From NCBI GenBank assembly GCA_035530615.1, contig DATKUL010000003.1, positions 186,001-250,000 on the forward strand: 64,000 nt of DNA. The letters are read 5' to 3'. This document shows positions 26,811 through 34,919 of the stretch, in pieces. The notes under the pieces were generated by a model. It was not told the origin of the DNA. It saw only the letters and a list, made by a program, of their open reading frames with translations, and ran no database searches. The stretch comes from Candidatus Paceibacterota bacterium (lineage in GTDB: Bacteria; Actinomycetota; Actinomycetes; Nanopelagicales; Nanopelagicaceae). How positions within the stretch are numbered: position 1 is the stretch's first letter; each line of letters opens with the position of its first letter. A program made the position numbers and the translations under genes.

Positions 26811-28325
26811 GTGAAATTAGGAAAGAAGATTGCAGTCGTGGGTGTCTCTGCCGCCCTTGTGGCTGGAGTTGCTTTCGTGGCGCCTGCACAGGCCGCGAGC
26901 AAAGATCTCGTCATCGGTATCACTCTTGATATCGACAAACTAGATCCGCAGGGCGCAACCGGTTTCGGAACCGTCCGTGTACTTGGCCTGGTTTATGGCA
27001 GTTTGGTTGAAGTGGGACCCAAGCTTGATATTCGCTCTGGACTGGCAACATCCTGGGCTTTTAACGCTGCTGGCACTGCGTTGCGTCTGCACCTTCGCAA
27101 GAATGTGAAATTCCAAGATGGATCTACCTTCGATGCAACAGATGTGAAGGCATCTATCGAGAGAATTCTTGACCCCGCCAATAAGGCGGCTGCGCGCGCT
27201 AACTTGCTAACCATCAAGTCGGTCACTGTCGTCAGTAAGTACGACGTCAATTTGGACCTGACGACCCCTAATTCAGCGATTTTGGCTTCGCTAGATGGCG
27301 TCAACATTGCGATGCTTTCCAGTGATGACATCAAAGCCGGCAACGTTGGAAAGGTCGTCAACGGAACTGGGCCATTCGAGTATGTTTCTTGGGAGCCAGG
27401 TCAGTCGGTTAAGTTGGTAAAGAATTCAACCTATTGGGGTAAGACTCCCAAGTTGGATACCGTCACTTTCCGAATAATTCCAAGTGAGTCATCAGTTCTT
27501 TCTGCTCTCAATGCTGGAACAGTGCAGTTTGCAGTCATCACTGATCCATTGATTGCCAAGCAGGTTGGCAAGAATCTAAGAATGTATAAGACTCCTGCCC
27601 TTGCTTACATGGCACTTCAATTGAATGCTAGGAAAGCCCCTTTGGACAATGTAAATGTTCGCTTAGCAATTCAATGCGCGATTGATCGGGCTGAAGTTGT
27701 TAAGACCGCTCAATCTGGTGAGGGAACCGTCATCGGACCGATCACCAGCCCAGCCTACAAATCAAACCCAAATGATCGTCCATGTCCAAAGGCCAACATT
27801 GCCAAGGCCAAGCAGTATCTAACAACGGCGGGCTATCCAAACGGTCTCACCATTAAGACAATGGTTGCTCCTACCCAATTCGCAACCGCATCTGCAGTTG
27901 CACAGAGCCTGAAGGCCCAGTTGGCAAAGGCTGGCATCACCATGGATCTCGAATTGGTCGATGACTCGACTTTCGTATCTCGTTGGTTGGCTGCCGATTT
28001 CGTTACTTCCATTGCAAATAACGGTGGACGCATCGATCCAGACACGATGTACACCCGCTACTTCACCTCAACCGGCAACCTCAACAAGGTTGCAGGTTAC
28101 TCATCAGCGACACTTGATGCGCTCATGGCAAAGGGCAAGTCCACCGGCAACGTCACTCAGAGGAGAGCTGCTTACAAAGCAGTTTCTGAGGAACTTGAAA
28201 ATAATGCAGTTTGGATTTGGCTCTTCTCGCCATACGAGTACCGCGTTACTTCAAAGTCGTTGACTGGATTCATTCCGCTAGCGACTGGTTCACTTCTCGA
28301 ACTTCGCAAAGCAAACCTGAACTAA
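26811..28325 (+). CDS. Oligopeptide/muropeptide ABC importer, substrate-binding protein
   Basis: A 504-residue SBP_bac_5 family receptor. The Sec-type signal peptide (1-28, ending AQA) has no lipobox cysteine. The mature part shows the family segments LDPQGATGFGTVRVLG, YDVNLDLTTPNSAILASL, VNGTGPFEYVSWEPGQSVKLVKN and FRIIPSESSVLSALNAGTVQF. By context (murQ, anmK, epimerase) it may bind cell-wall peptides or anhydro-muropeptides; dipeptide binding is the conservative call. GTG start after AAAGGGG. A hairpin separates it from the permease genes. Confidence 0.88.
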   Translation: MKLGKKIAVVGVSAALVAGVAFVAPAQAASKDLVIGITLDIDKLDPQGATGFGTVRVLGLVYGSLVEVGPKLDIRSGLATSWAFNAAGTALRLHLRKNVKFQDGSTFDATDVKASIERILDPANKAAARANLLTIKSVTVVSKYDVNLDLTTPNSAILASLDGVNIAMLSSDDIKAGNVGKVVNGTGPFEYVSWEPGQSVKLVKNSTYWGKTPKLDTVTFRIIPSESSVLSALNAGTVQFAVITDPLIAKQVGKNLRMYKTPALAYMALQLNARKAPLDNVNVRLAIQCAIDRAEVVKTAQSGEGTVIGPITSPAYKSNPNDRPCPKANIAKAKQYLTTAGYPNGLTIKTMVAPTQFATASAVAQSLKAQLAKAGITMDLELVDDSTFVSRWLAADFVTSIANNGGRIDPDTMYTRYFTSTGNLNKVAGYSSATLDALMAKGKSTGNVTQRRAAYKAVSEELENNAVWIWLFSPYEYRVTSKSLTGFIPLATGSLLELRKANLN

Positions 28326-28332
28326 ATAAGTA

Positions 28333-28370
28333 GGGAACGGTGTGTAGATTTCTATCTCCACACCGTTCCC
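28333..28370 (+). terminator. Hairpin between binding protein and permease genes
   Basis: A 12-bp perfect stem (GGGAACGGTGTG with its complement), extended after one mismatch by 4 bp around a TTCT loop. Only a weak T-run follows, so it is more likely a partial terminator or a 3' RNA-stabilising hairpin that gives more binding protein than permease. Confidence 0.7.
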
Positions 28371-28440
28371 ATTTCTTAGCATTTCGCAGGCAAGTCTCGT
28401 AATTAATTCGAAGAATTCTTAAAGAGGGGAGTAACCGGAG

Positions 28441-29421
28441 ATGCAGGGCGTAACTAAACTGCAACGGTTCCTCTTTTCTGCTATTACCTTACGTATCTTC
28501 AGCATCATCACCACACTCTTTGGTATCTCCATCTTTGTCTTCCTGGTTCTTCGGGTCATTCCAGGCGACACGATTACCGGCTCTTTCGGGATTGAGACTG
28601 GAGTATTAACACCAGGTCAAATTTCCGAACTGCGCCATTATTACGGCATCGATCAATCCCTCTTTCTCCAGTACATCTCTTGGATGGGGAGCTTTCTGAC
28701 CGGGCACTTTGGATATTCTTTCTCAACTGGCGTCTCTGTCATGGCGTTGACCAAGTCAGCGCTACCGGTGACGATCGAACTTGCACTCATCGGCACCATT
28801 TTGGGTGTCATCATGGGTATTGCCATCGGAATGTTCAGTGCTCGTAAACCCGGCAGTTTCCGCGACTTCGGTGGACAGTTATTTGGTTTGCTGGCATTGG
28901 CGATTCCGGGATTTGTATTGAGCACTGCAATGGTGACAATCATGGCCAATGTTTTTCATTATTTTCCAAATGGTTTGGAGTACATGACACCATGGGAAGA
29001 CCCCTGGGTTAATTTTCAACAGATGATGTTTCCGGGCCTAGTCCTCGGTATCGCCGTGGCTGCTCCCATTATGCGGACCACTCGTTCAGCTCTATTGGAG
29101 ACGGTAGATAAAGATTTCATACGAACCGCCCACGGCAAGGGTGTCCCGCCACGTAAGGTGCAATTTCGCCACGTCCTTAGAAATTCTTTGATTCCTATTG
29201 TCACAATGACGGGAATTCAATTCGGGTACTTGCTAGGTGGCGCCGTAATTGTTGAGAAGATATTTGCCCTGCCAGGAATGGGCCGACAAGTCTTGGATGC
29301 GATCACCAAACGTGAGTACGCAACCGTACAGAGCAGCGTCATGATCTTTGCGATTATGTTCGTGACTATCAACGTTCTGACCGACGTCATTTATCGAAAG
29401 ATCGATCCGAGGATTAAGTGA
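28441..29421 (+). CDS. Oligopeptide-type ABC importer permease 1 (DppB/OppB-like)
   Basis: A 326-residue permease with six membrane helices. It has a large extracytoplasmic loop after helix 1 containing FLQYISWMGSFLTGHFGYS, a DppB/OppB hallmark. The EAA-type coupling loop is RTAHGKGVPPRKVQFRHVLRNSLIPIV. GGAG lies just before the ATG. It overlaps the second permease by 1 bp (TGATG). Confidence 0.93.
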   Translation: MQGVTKLQRFLFSAITLRIFSIITTLFGISIFVFLVLRVIPGDTITGSFGIETGVLTPGQISELRHYYGIDQSLFLQYISWMGSFLTGHFGYSFSTGVSVMALTKSALPVTIELALIGTILGVIMGIAIGMFSARKPGSFRDFGGQLFGLLALAIPGFVLSTAMVTIMANVFHYFPNGLEYMTPWEDPWVNFQQMMFPGLVLGIAVAAPIMRTTRSALLETVDKDFIRTAHGKGVPPRKVQFRHVLRNSLIPIVTMTGIQFGYLLGGAVIVEKIFALPGMGRQVLDAITKREYATVQSSVMIFAIMFVTINVLTDVIYRKIDPRIK

Positions 29422-30278
29422 TGAAGCGAAAAGAGGCAGGGACCAAGGGCGGACTGCACTACTACTTGCAGAGTACAAGTGGAATTATTGGGGCGATCTT
29501 GGTTTTCATTATGGTCATTGGAGCACTCTGCTCTGCTTTTGGTTGGCTGCCGCACGATCCCTTGAACCAGAATGTCAATGATGTTTTGAAGGGACCGTCA
29601 GGGAAATATTGGTTTGGCACTGATCAATTTGGCCGAGATATTTTCTCTCGAACCTTGGATGGACTTCGTCGTTCATTAACCGTCTCCATAGTGGCGGTCT
29701 CAATAGCGGCCTTTGTCGGCGTCACCCTGGGGATCTTGGGTGGTTATCTGGGTCGGTGGTTCGACATGCTCATTACGCGTCTGAGCGATGTTATTTTTGC
29801 CTTCCCTGCCATTCTCTTGGCTCTGGCGATCGTAAATAGCTTGGGTAACTCTTGGGTTGATACTGCGCTCTCCATTGCCATTGTTTACACGCCAATCTTC
29901 ATTCGAGTAGCGCGCGGGCCGGTCTTGGCCGTGAAGGAGATGGATTACGTCAAAGTCTCGCGAATTCTTGGATATTCCTCGCCGCGAATTCTCCTCAAAC
30001 ATATTCTCCCTAACGTCACTGCCCCAATTGTCGTCCAGACTGCACTCTCACTCTCTTGGGCGATCCTGACTGAGTCTGGTCTGAGCTTTCTGGGCTTGGG
30101 CACGCAACCACCTGATGCCTCGTTAGGTCTCATGGTCGCTGACGCACAGTCACTGGCGGCATTTGCGTGGTGGACTCTCGTCTTCCCATCCCTCTTCATC
30201 ACCATGGTCGTAGTAGGACTTAACCTTGTAGGCGATGGACTCCGTGACGCATGGGATCCGGCGCGGAGGAGTTCATGA
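29421..30278 (+). CDS. Oligopeptide-type ABC importer permease 2 (DppC/OppC-like)
   Basis: A 285-residue permease. The periplasmic segment after helix 1 carries HPLN-like HDPLNQNVND and YWFGTDQFGRDIFSRTLDGLRRSL, the OppC/DppC signature. The EAA loop is YVKVSRILGYSSPRILLKHILPN, and LSFLGLGTQPPDASLG follows. ATG 29421 is preferred over GTG 29418. It overlaps the ATPase gene by 4 bp. Confidence 0.93.
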   Translation: MKRKEAGTKGGLHYYLQSTSGIIGAILVFIMVIGALCSAFGWLPHDPLNQNVNDVLKGPSGKYWFGTDQFGRDIFSRTLDGLRRSLTVSIVAVSIAAFVGVTLGILGGYLGRWFDMLITRLSDVIFAFPAILLALAIVNSLGNSWVDTALSIAIVYTPIFIRVARGPVLAVKEMDYVKVSRILGYSSPRILLKHILPNVTAPIVVQTALSLSWAILTESGLSFLGLGTQPPDASLGLMVADAQSLAAFAWWTLVFPSLFITMVVVGLNLVGDGLRDAWDPARRSS

Positions 30279-31243
30279 GTACTCCGCTTCTGTCGGTAGA
30301 GAATCTCGCGATCTCCACTATTCAAGATCCACGCATCCTCATCAACGATGTCACCTTCGAGATTCGCGAAGGCGAAGCCGTTGGCGTAGTGGGTGAGAGC
30401 GGTTCTGGTAAGACGCTTACCGCGCTTTCGATACTTGGACTTCTGCCGCGCGGCGTTGCAGTGACACAAGGGTCGATAAAGTACAACGGGATTGATCTCA
30501 ACGCCATCTCAGCGGAGGAGATGCGCAAGATAAGAGGATCTGATATTTCCATGGTCTATCAAGATCCTATGACGGCGTTGAACCCCGTTATGAAACTTGG
30601 CAAGCAGCTGCGAGAGGTCATTGAGTCCCATGAAAAGGTGGATAGCAATACGGAGCAGCGGGTACGTGATGCTTTGATGGAAGTTGGCATTCCCGATGTC
30701 GCTCGCGCTATGGAGAGTTATCCTCATGAATTTTCGGGAGGGATGCGTCAACGAGTGATGATTGCGATGGCTCTCATTCTCTCTCCCAAATTACTTATTG
30801 CCGATGAGCCGACAACGGCCCTCGATGTCACGATTCAACAACAAATTTTGGCATTGGTAGCCGAAGAGAGACGCAAGCGGAACATGTCCATGCTCTGGAT
30901 TACCCATGATCTCGGAGTCGTTGCTAACTTGGTCGACAGACTCATAGTCATGTATGCCGGCCGCATTGTGGAAGCGGGTACCGTGAAAGAGATCTTTACC
31001 CATCCGCAACATCCATATACCTATGGACTTCTCTCCTCTCTTCCAACGACCGCTGATAAAGAGCGTAAACGTCTCACCTCCATTGCTGGGGTTCCGCAGA
31101 AGCCCTGGCTCGTAGGTCAATCTTGTTCCTTTGCACCGCGTTGCTTCAAAGCCACACCTGAGTGCCGCAGCACGATCCCCCAACTCGTCGGGACTCTTGA
31201 AAAGAGTGTCTCCTGCTTTCATCCCATAGGGGCCAAAATATGA
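30275..31243 (+). CDS. Oligopeptide ABC importer ATPase 1 (DppD/OppD-like)
   Basis: A 322-residue ATPase. It has Walker A GESGSGKT (about 40), the QDPMTALNPVMK Q-loop region typical of DppD, signature FSGGMRQRVMIAMAL, Walker B LLIADEPTTALDVT and switch WITHDLGVV. The C-terminal oligopeptide extension ends with the Cys-bearing CSFAPRCFKATPECR and SVSCFHP, a pattern known to hold an iron-sulfur cluster in OppD/DppD-type ATPases. Start at 30275 (MSTPLLSV) follows GGAGG. Confidence 0.93.
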   Translation: MSTPLLSVENLAISTIQDPRILINDVTFEIREGEAVGVVGESGSGKTLTALSILGLLPRGVAVTQGSIKYNGIDLNAISAEEMRKIRGSDISMVYQDPMTALNPVMKLGKQLREVIESHEKVDSNTEQRVRDALMEVGIPDVARAMESYPHEFSGGMRQRVMIAMALILSPKLLIADEPTTALDVTIQQQILALVAEERRKRNMSMLWITHDLGVVANLVDRLIVMYAGRIVEAGTVKEIFTHPQHPYTYGLLSSLPTTADKERKRLTSIAGVPQKPWLVGQSCSFAPRCFKATPECRSTIPQLVGTLEKSVSCFHPIGAKI

Positions 31244-32193
31244 GCCTAAATATTGAAAAAGTCGAGAAGCAGTACAAGATTCTTGCAACTGGCACCCTCA
31301 TTAATGCTCTCAATGGCATCTCCATTTCTTTAGAGAACGGTCAAACCCTTGGCATCGTTGGGGAGAGCGGTTGTGGAAAATCCACCCTGGCTCGTGTGAT
31401 TTCTGGCCTGGAGAGGCCAACAGTTGGAAAAATCACGTGGGAGGGTGGCGAAATTGCTGACAAGGCGAAGAATCATATGCGTCCACTTCGCTCCAGGGTC
31501 CAATTAGTTTTTCAAGACCCGTACTCATCGCTAGACCCACGCCAGCAGATTGGTGCCGCGATTTCTGAAGTGCTTACCGTGCATAAATTGGTTCCGAAGA
31601 ATCAAATCGTGGCACGCGTGGAGGAGCTTCTCTCAATCGTCGGTCTTACATCGGATCTAAAAAATCGCTACCCTCATCAACTTTCGGGCGGACAGAGACA
31701 ACGAGTGAGTATTGCGCGAGCTCTGGCATCTGAGCCAGATCTTCTCATTCTGGACGAGCCAGTGTCTGCCTTGGATGTTTCGGTACGCGCAGAAGTCATG
31801 AATCTCTTAATTGATTTGCGTGCCAAATATGGACTCACTTACATTTTTATCAGTCACGACCTAGCAATGGTGCGCTATGTAAGCGATGTAATTGCCGTGA
31901 TGTACTTAGGAAAAATAGTGGAGTTTGGTAGTTGGGATCAGATTATTGAAAGGCCGCTGCACCCTTACACCCGAGCTCTTATCGCTGCTATGCCCGATCA
32001 CAGCATTATTGGAAACCCCGAGACTCTTTCAAAGACACTTCAAGGTGAAGTACCAGATCCGGCACACTTGCCAACTGGCTGTGCCTTTCATGCGCGTTGT
32101 CCGATTTCAGTGCCGGAGTGCAGCACTCGAGTGCCTCTCTTACTAGAAGTTTCGCCGAAACACTACGTTGCATGTCCGGAGGTTAGTGAATGA
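31240..32193 (+). CDS. Oligopeptide ABC importer ATPase 2 (DppF/OppF-like)
   Basis: A 317-residue partner ATPase. It has Walker A GESGCGKSTL, QDPYSSLDPRQ, signature LSGGQRQRVSIARAL, Walker B LLILDEPVSALDVS and FISHDLAMV. The C-terminal extension has CAFHARCPISVPECS and CPEV cysteines as in OppF/DppF. It overlaps the preceding ATPase and the following anmK by 4 bp each, so the importer and anmK form one operon. Confidence 0.93.
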   Translation: MSLNIEKVEKQYKILATGTLINALNGISISLENGQTLGIVGESGCGKSTLARVISGLERPTVGKITWEGGEIADKAKNHMRPLRSRVQLVFQDPYSSLDPRQQIGAAISEVLTVHKLVPKNQIVARVEELLSIVGLTSDLKNRYPHQLSGGQRQRVSIARALASEPDLLILDEPVSALDVSVRAEVMNLLIDLRAKYGLTYIFISHDLAMVRYVSDVIAVMYLGKIVEFGSWDQIIERPLHPYTRALIAAMPDHSIIGNPETLSKTLQGEVPDPAHLPTGCAFHARCPISVPECSTRVPLLLEVSPKHYVACPEVSE

Positions 32194-33359
32194 AAGTAAT
32201 TGGAATGATTTCCGGAACGTCCTACGATGGGATAGATGTCGCCTGCTGCGAATTCACACAGGTGGGCGACGTGATCGAAGTCAAGCAAGTAGGTTTTTCA
32301 TCCCTTGAGTATTCAGATGAACTTCATCAATTGATCGCTGATTCAATGCCTCCTCGTTCGATTGATATGGAGCGAGTATGCGTCCTGGATACCTTGATCG
32401 GCCAAGCTTTTTCACGTGCCGCTCAGAAGGCAATTGCAGAAAATTCCTTTGAGCCCGATCTCATAGTTTCACACGGACAGACACTCTTTCATTGGATTGA
32501 TGCCAGCCACAAAGCCAAGGGGACGTTACAACTCGGAGAGGCTTCATGGATTGCCGAAGAAACGGGAGTGCAGGTGCTCTCTAACATCCGCTCCCGCGAC
32601 ATAGCCGCGGGTGGGCATGGGGCGCCACTGGTGAGTGTTTTGGATCAATTGCTTCTGGGCCACAGTGAAAGTCCAGAAGGTGCCCTTAACTTGGGCGGAA
32701 TTTCGAATATAACAATTGCTGGAAAATCGGTCCTTCCGATTGCCTATGACATCGGTCCGGCAAATGGATTACTTGATGCGGCAATCTCCGCCCATTCGCA
32801 AGGTCGCGTCTCCTTTGATGAGGATGGGAAAGTTGCAGGCGCAGGAACTGTTGATACCGAACTCCTCAACTCATTTCTTGCGGAGCCTTATTATGCTTTG
32901 CCCGCCCCAAAAACCACTGGCAAAGAACTATTTCATCTTCCGTATCTCATCACTCATGCAGGTCCTGTGGATTCGTGGAATATCGAAAACCTGATGGCCA
33001 CATTATTGGAGCTCACCGTCGAAACGGTGGCACGTGAAGTGGAGAGAAACTCCCTCTCAAAACTATTCATTGCAGGTGGCGGAAGTGCGAATCCGGTCAT
33101 GATGAAGCGACTGCAGGATCGCTTAACACAATGTAAAGTCTTATCGATCTCCGAATTAGGAATAGATCCACGAGCAAAAGAGTCAATCACCTTCGCGCTG
33201 ATTGGATATCTCACTCTTCATGGGTTGCCTGGCCAGATACCGAGTTGCACCGGGGCGGATGGCGAGAGACTCCTTGGTTCACTGACACCCGGCTCAGGGC
33301 CTTTTGTCGTGCCAACACCGCTTGATGTTAAGCCGGCAAGAATTAGAGTTGTGAAGTAA
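32190..33359 (+). CDS. anmK: 1,6-anhydro-N-acetylmuramic acid kinase
   Basis: A 389-residue ASKHA-fold kinase that opens and phosphorylates anhydro-MurNAc to MurNAc-6-phosphate, the substrate of MurQ. GMISGTSYDGIDVACCEF (near residue 5) and VSHGQTLFHW are the ATP/phosphate motifs, followed by LQLGEASWIAEETG, NIRSRDIAAGGHGAPLV and LNLGGISNITI, all AnmK signatures. Its coupling by ATGA to the importer ATPase gene strongly suggests the importer brings in anhydro-sugar-containing cell-wall fragments. The last 17 bp overlap the antisense GNAT gene. Confidence 0.95.
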   Translation: MKVIGMISGTSYDGIDVACCEFTQVGDVIEVKQVGFSSLEYSDELHQLIADSMPPRSIDMERVCVLDTLIGQAFSRAAQKAIAENSFEPDLIVSHGQTLFHWIDASHKAKGTLQLGEASWIAEETGVQVLSNIRSRDIAAGGHGAPLVSVLDQLLLGHSESPEGALNLGGISNITIAGKSVLPIAYDIGPANGLLDAAISAHSQGRVSFDEDGKVAGAGTVDTELLNSFLAEPYYALPAPKTTGKELFHLPYLITHAGPVDSWNIENLMATLLELTVETVAREVERNSLSKLFIAGGGSANPVMMKRLQDRLTQCKVLSISELGIDPRAKESITFALIGYLTLHGLPGQIPSCTGADGERLLGSLTPGSGPFVVPTPLDVKPARIRVVK

Positions 33360-33855
33360 CTTGGCTGCGAAGCAGTTCCATTTCCAGAGTGCGCCAACGA
33401 GGATCTGTGCGCTCTCTGCCAGTAGGTGCAAAGCCCAATTTCTTGTAGAGGCCGATTGCGCCAGGATTAGCTTTGAAAACCCAGAGTGAGATTTCACTAA
33501 ATTTACGCACTGATAATTTATCTAGTGCAGCGGTGAGGAGCGCCTGTCCAAAGCCCTTTCCGGCACTTTTTGGGTCTACATATAAAGAAAATAGGTGTCC
33601 TCGAGACGGAAAATCAGGATCGGAGCCTATGCGAGCAATTCCGATGGGAGCATCATCAATACAGGCAACGAGAGTCTCCCGATCAGCATGTGTAGATAAA
33701 GACGGTAACCAAAGTTCGTATGCTCTCTCTTCCGTCATGGCATTTCGAACTTCCTCATTCAGTACATCACGGTATGACTTCGTCCAGCAAGAACGAAAAA
33801 TCCGGACGATGGCATCAATGTCTTCCGCTGCGCCAGTGCGAATTGTGAATTCCAT
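33343..33855 (-). CDS. GNAT-family N-acetyltransferase
   Basis: A 170-residue acetyltransferase. It has the central GNAT strands VACIDDAPIGIARIG and GHLFSLYVDPKSAGKGFGQALLTAAL, the latter being the acetyl-CoA pyrophosphate loop, then NPGAIGLYKKLGFAPTGRERTD. Substrate unknown. Start at 33855 (MEFTIRTG) is supported by TAGGCT on the minus strand, 7 nt upstream. It is the only minus-strand gene inside the muropeptide region and is convergent with anmK. Confidence 0.85.
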   Translation of the reverse strand: MEFTIRTGAAEDIDAIVRIFRSCWTKSYRDVLNEEVRNAMTEERAYELWLPSLSTHADRETLVACIDDAPIGIARIGSDPDFPSRGHLFSLYVDPKSAGKGFGQALLTAALDKLSVRKFSEISLWVFKANPGAIGLYKKLGFAPTGRERTDPRWRTLEMELLRSQVTSQL

Positions 33856-33861
33856 GGAAGT

Positions 33862-33868
33862 TAGCCTA
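33862..33868. promoter_or_regulatory. Bidirectional -10 heptamer (GNAT / epimerase)
   Basis: TAGCCTA: TAGGCT on the minus strand sits 7 nt from the GNAT ATG (leaderless). TAGCCT on the plus strand serves the epimerase, whose message would have a short leader with GGAGGT (33879-33884). Confidence 0.55.
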
Positions 33869-33887
33869 CTCAATTTTTGGAGGTTCG

Positions 33888-34919
33888 ATGAATTCGGTTA
33901 GTCGCATCTCTATTCAAACTAAGTTGCGCCAACTGAAGGAACCTTTCCGAACATCCTTGCGCACTGTCACAAACTTTGAAGTAATTGAATTCAAGATTGA
34001 AACAGATGATGGATTTATTGCATACGGTGAGGCAGTTGAGACACCAGCAATTACCGGCGATACCCTGGAGATGATACTTGTTGATTTAAATGGGCCCATA
34101 AAGGAATTTCTTAGTGGTTCTACATTCTCCTCTGCACGTGAACTGTGCGCCGGTATTGCAGAGTTGTCGGTCGTATCGAGTACAAAAGCTGCTGCTGACG
34201 TAGCACTCTTCAATCTCTCCGCGGTGATGGAAAATCTATCCTTACCTGCATTTCTTGGTTGCCGAGCGCAATCTATTGCTACCGATGTGACGATTCCGAT
34301 CTCCGAGTTGGCTGACCTGTCTGCAATAATCCAGAACCGCATTGCAGAGGGATTTCATTCGTACAAAGTGAAACTTGCCATGGAGTCAATCGAGTTATCT
34401 GTTCAAAAACTTCAGTTGATCGATCATATGGTTGGGGATCTATCGAGCATTAGGGTGGATCCAAATCAAGCGTGGACAGTAGGGCACACCCTTGACTTTT
34501 TGAAAAGGGTTGAGTCGGCAGGGCTCATCATTGAATATTTGGAACAGCCAACTCCTGCGAAGGATAAGACGGCGTTAGCGCAGATTCGCCGTAATACTGA
34601 TGTGCCGATCATGGCCGATGAATCATGTTTTACCATGCAAGACCTTCATGAACTCATTGAGTTGGATGCGGTGGATTTCGTAAATCTCAAACTTCTTAAA
34701 TCTGGCGGGATTTCTCCGACACTTGAAATGGCTGAGATAGCCAAAGAAGCCGGAGTAAAAGCCCTGGTTGGAAGCATGATGGAGGGTGATCGAGGCGTGT
34801 ATGCCGCCGCAGCATTGGCGGCCACCATTGCGCCTGATGCGGTTCATGACCTGGATGCATCTTGGTGGGCGACAGATTCCCAGATCAAGTATGCCAATGG
34901 AGAGGTGAGCCTGACATGA
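33888..34919 (+). CDS. Dipeptide (L-Ala-D/L-Glu-type) epimerase, enolase superfamily
   Basis: A 343-residue muconate-lactonizing-subgroup enolase. FHSYKVKLAM holds the KxK catalytic lysine, RVDPNQAW the first metal Asp, EYLEQPTP the second ligand, ADESCF the third and VNLKLLKSGGISPTLEM the opposite catalytic lysine. This residue set fits L-Ala-D/L-Glu epimerases (YcjG/YkfB), which convert cell-wall L-Ala-D-Glu to L-Ala-L-Glu. A different dipeptide or o-succinylbenzoate synthase is unlikely because menC is elsewhere (57444). It overlaps the serine hydrolase gene by 4 bp. Confidence 0.87.
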   Translation: MNSVSRISIQTKLRQLKEPFRTSLRTVTNFEVIEFKIETDDGFIAYGEAVETPAITGDTLEMILVDLNGPIKEFLSGSTFSSARELCAGIAELSVVSSTKAAADVALFNLSAVMENLSLPAFLGCRAQSIATDVTIPISELADLSAIIQNRIAEGFHSYKVKLAMESIELSVQKLQLIDHMVGDLSSIRVDPNQAWTVGHTLDFLKRVESAGLIIEYLEQPTPAKDKTALAQIRRNTDVPIMADESCFTMQDLHELIELDAVDFVNLKLLKSGGISPTLEMAEIAKEAGVKALVGSMMEGDRGVYAAAALAATIAPDAVHDLDASWWATDSQIKYANGEVSLT

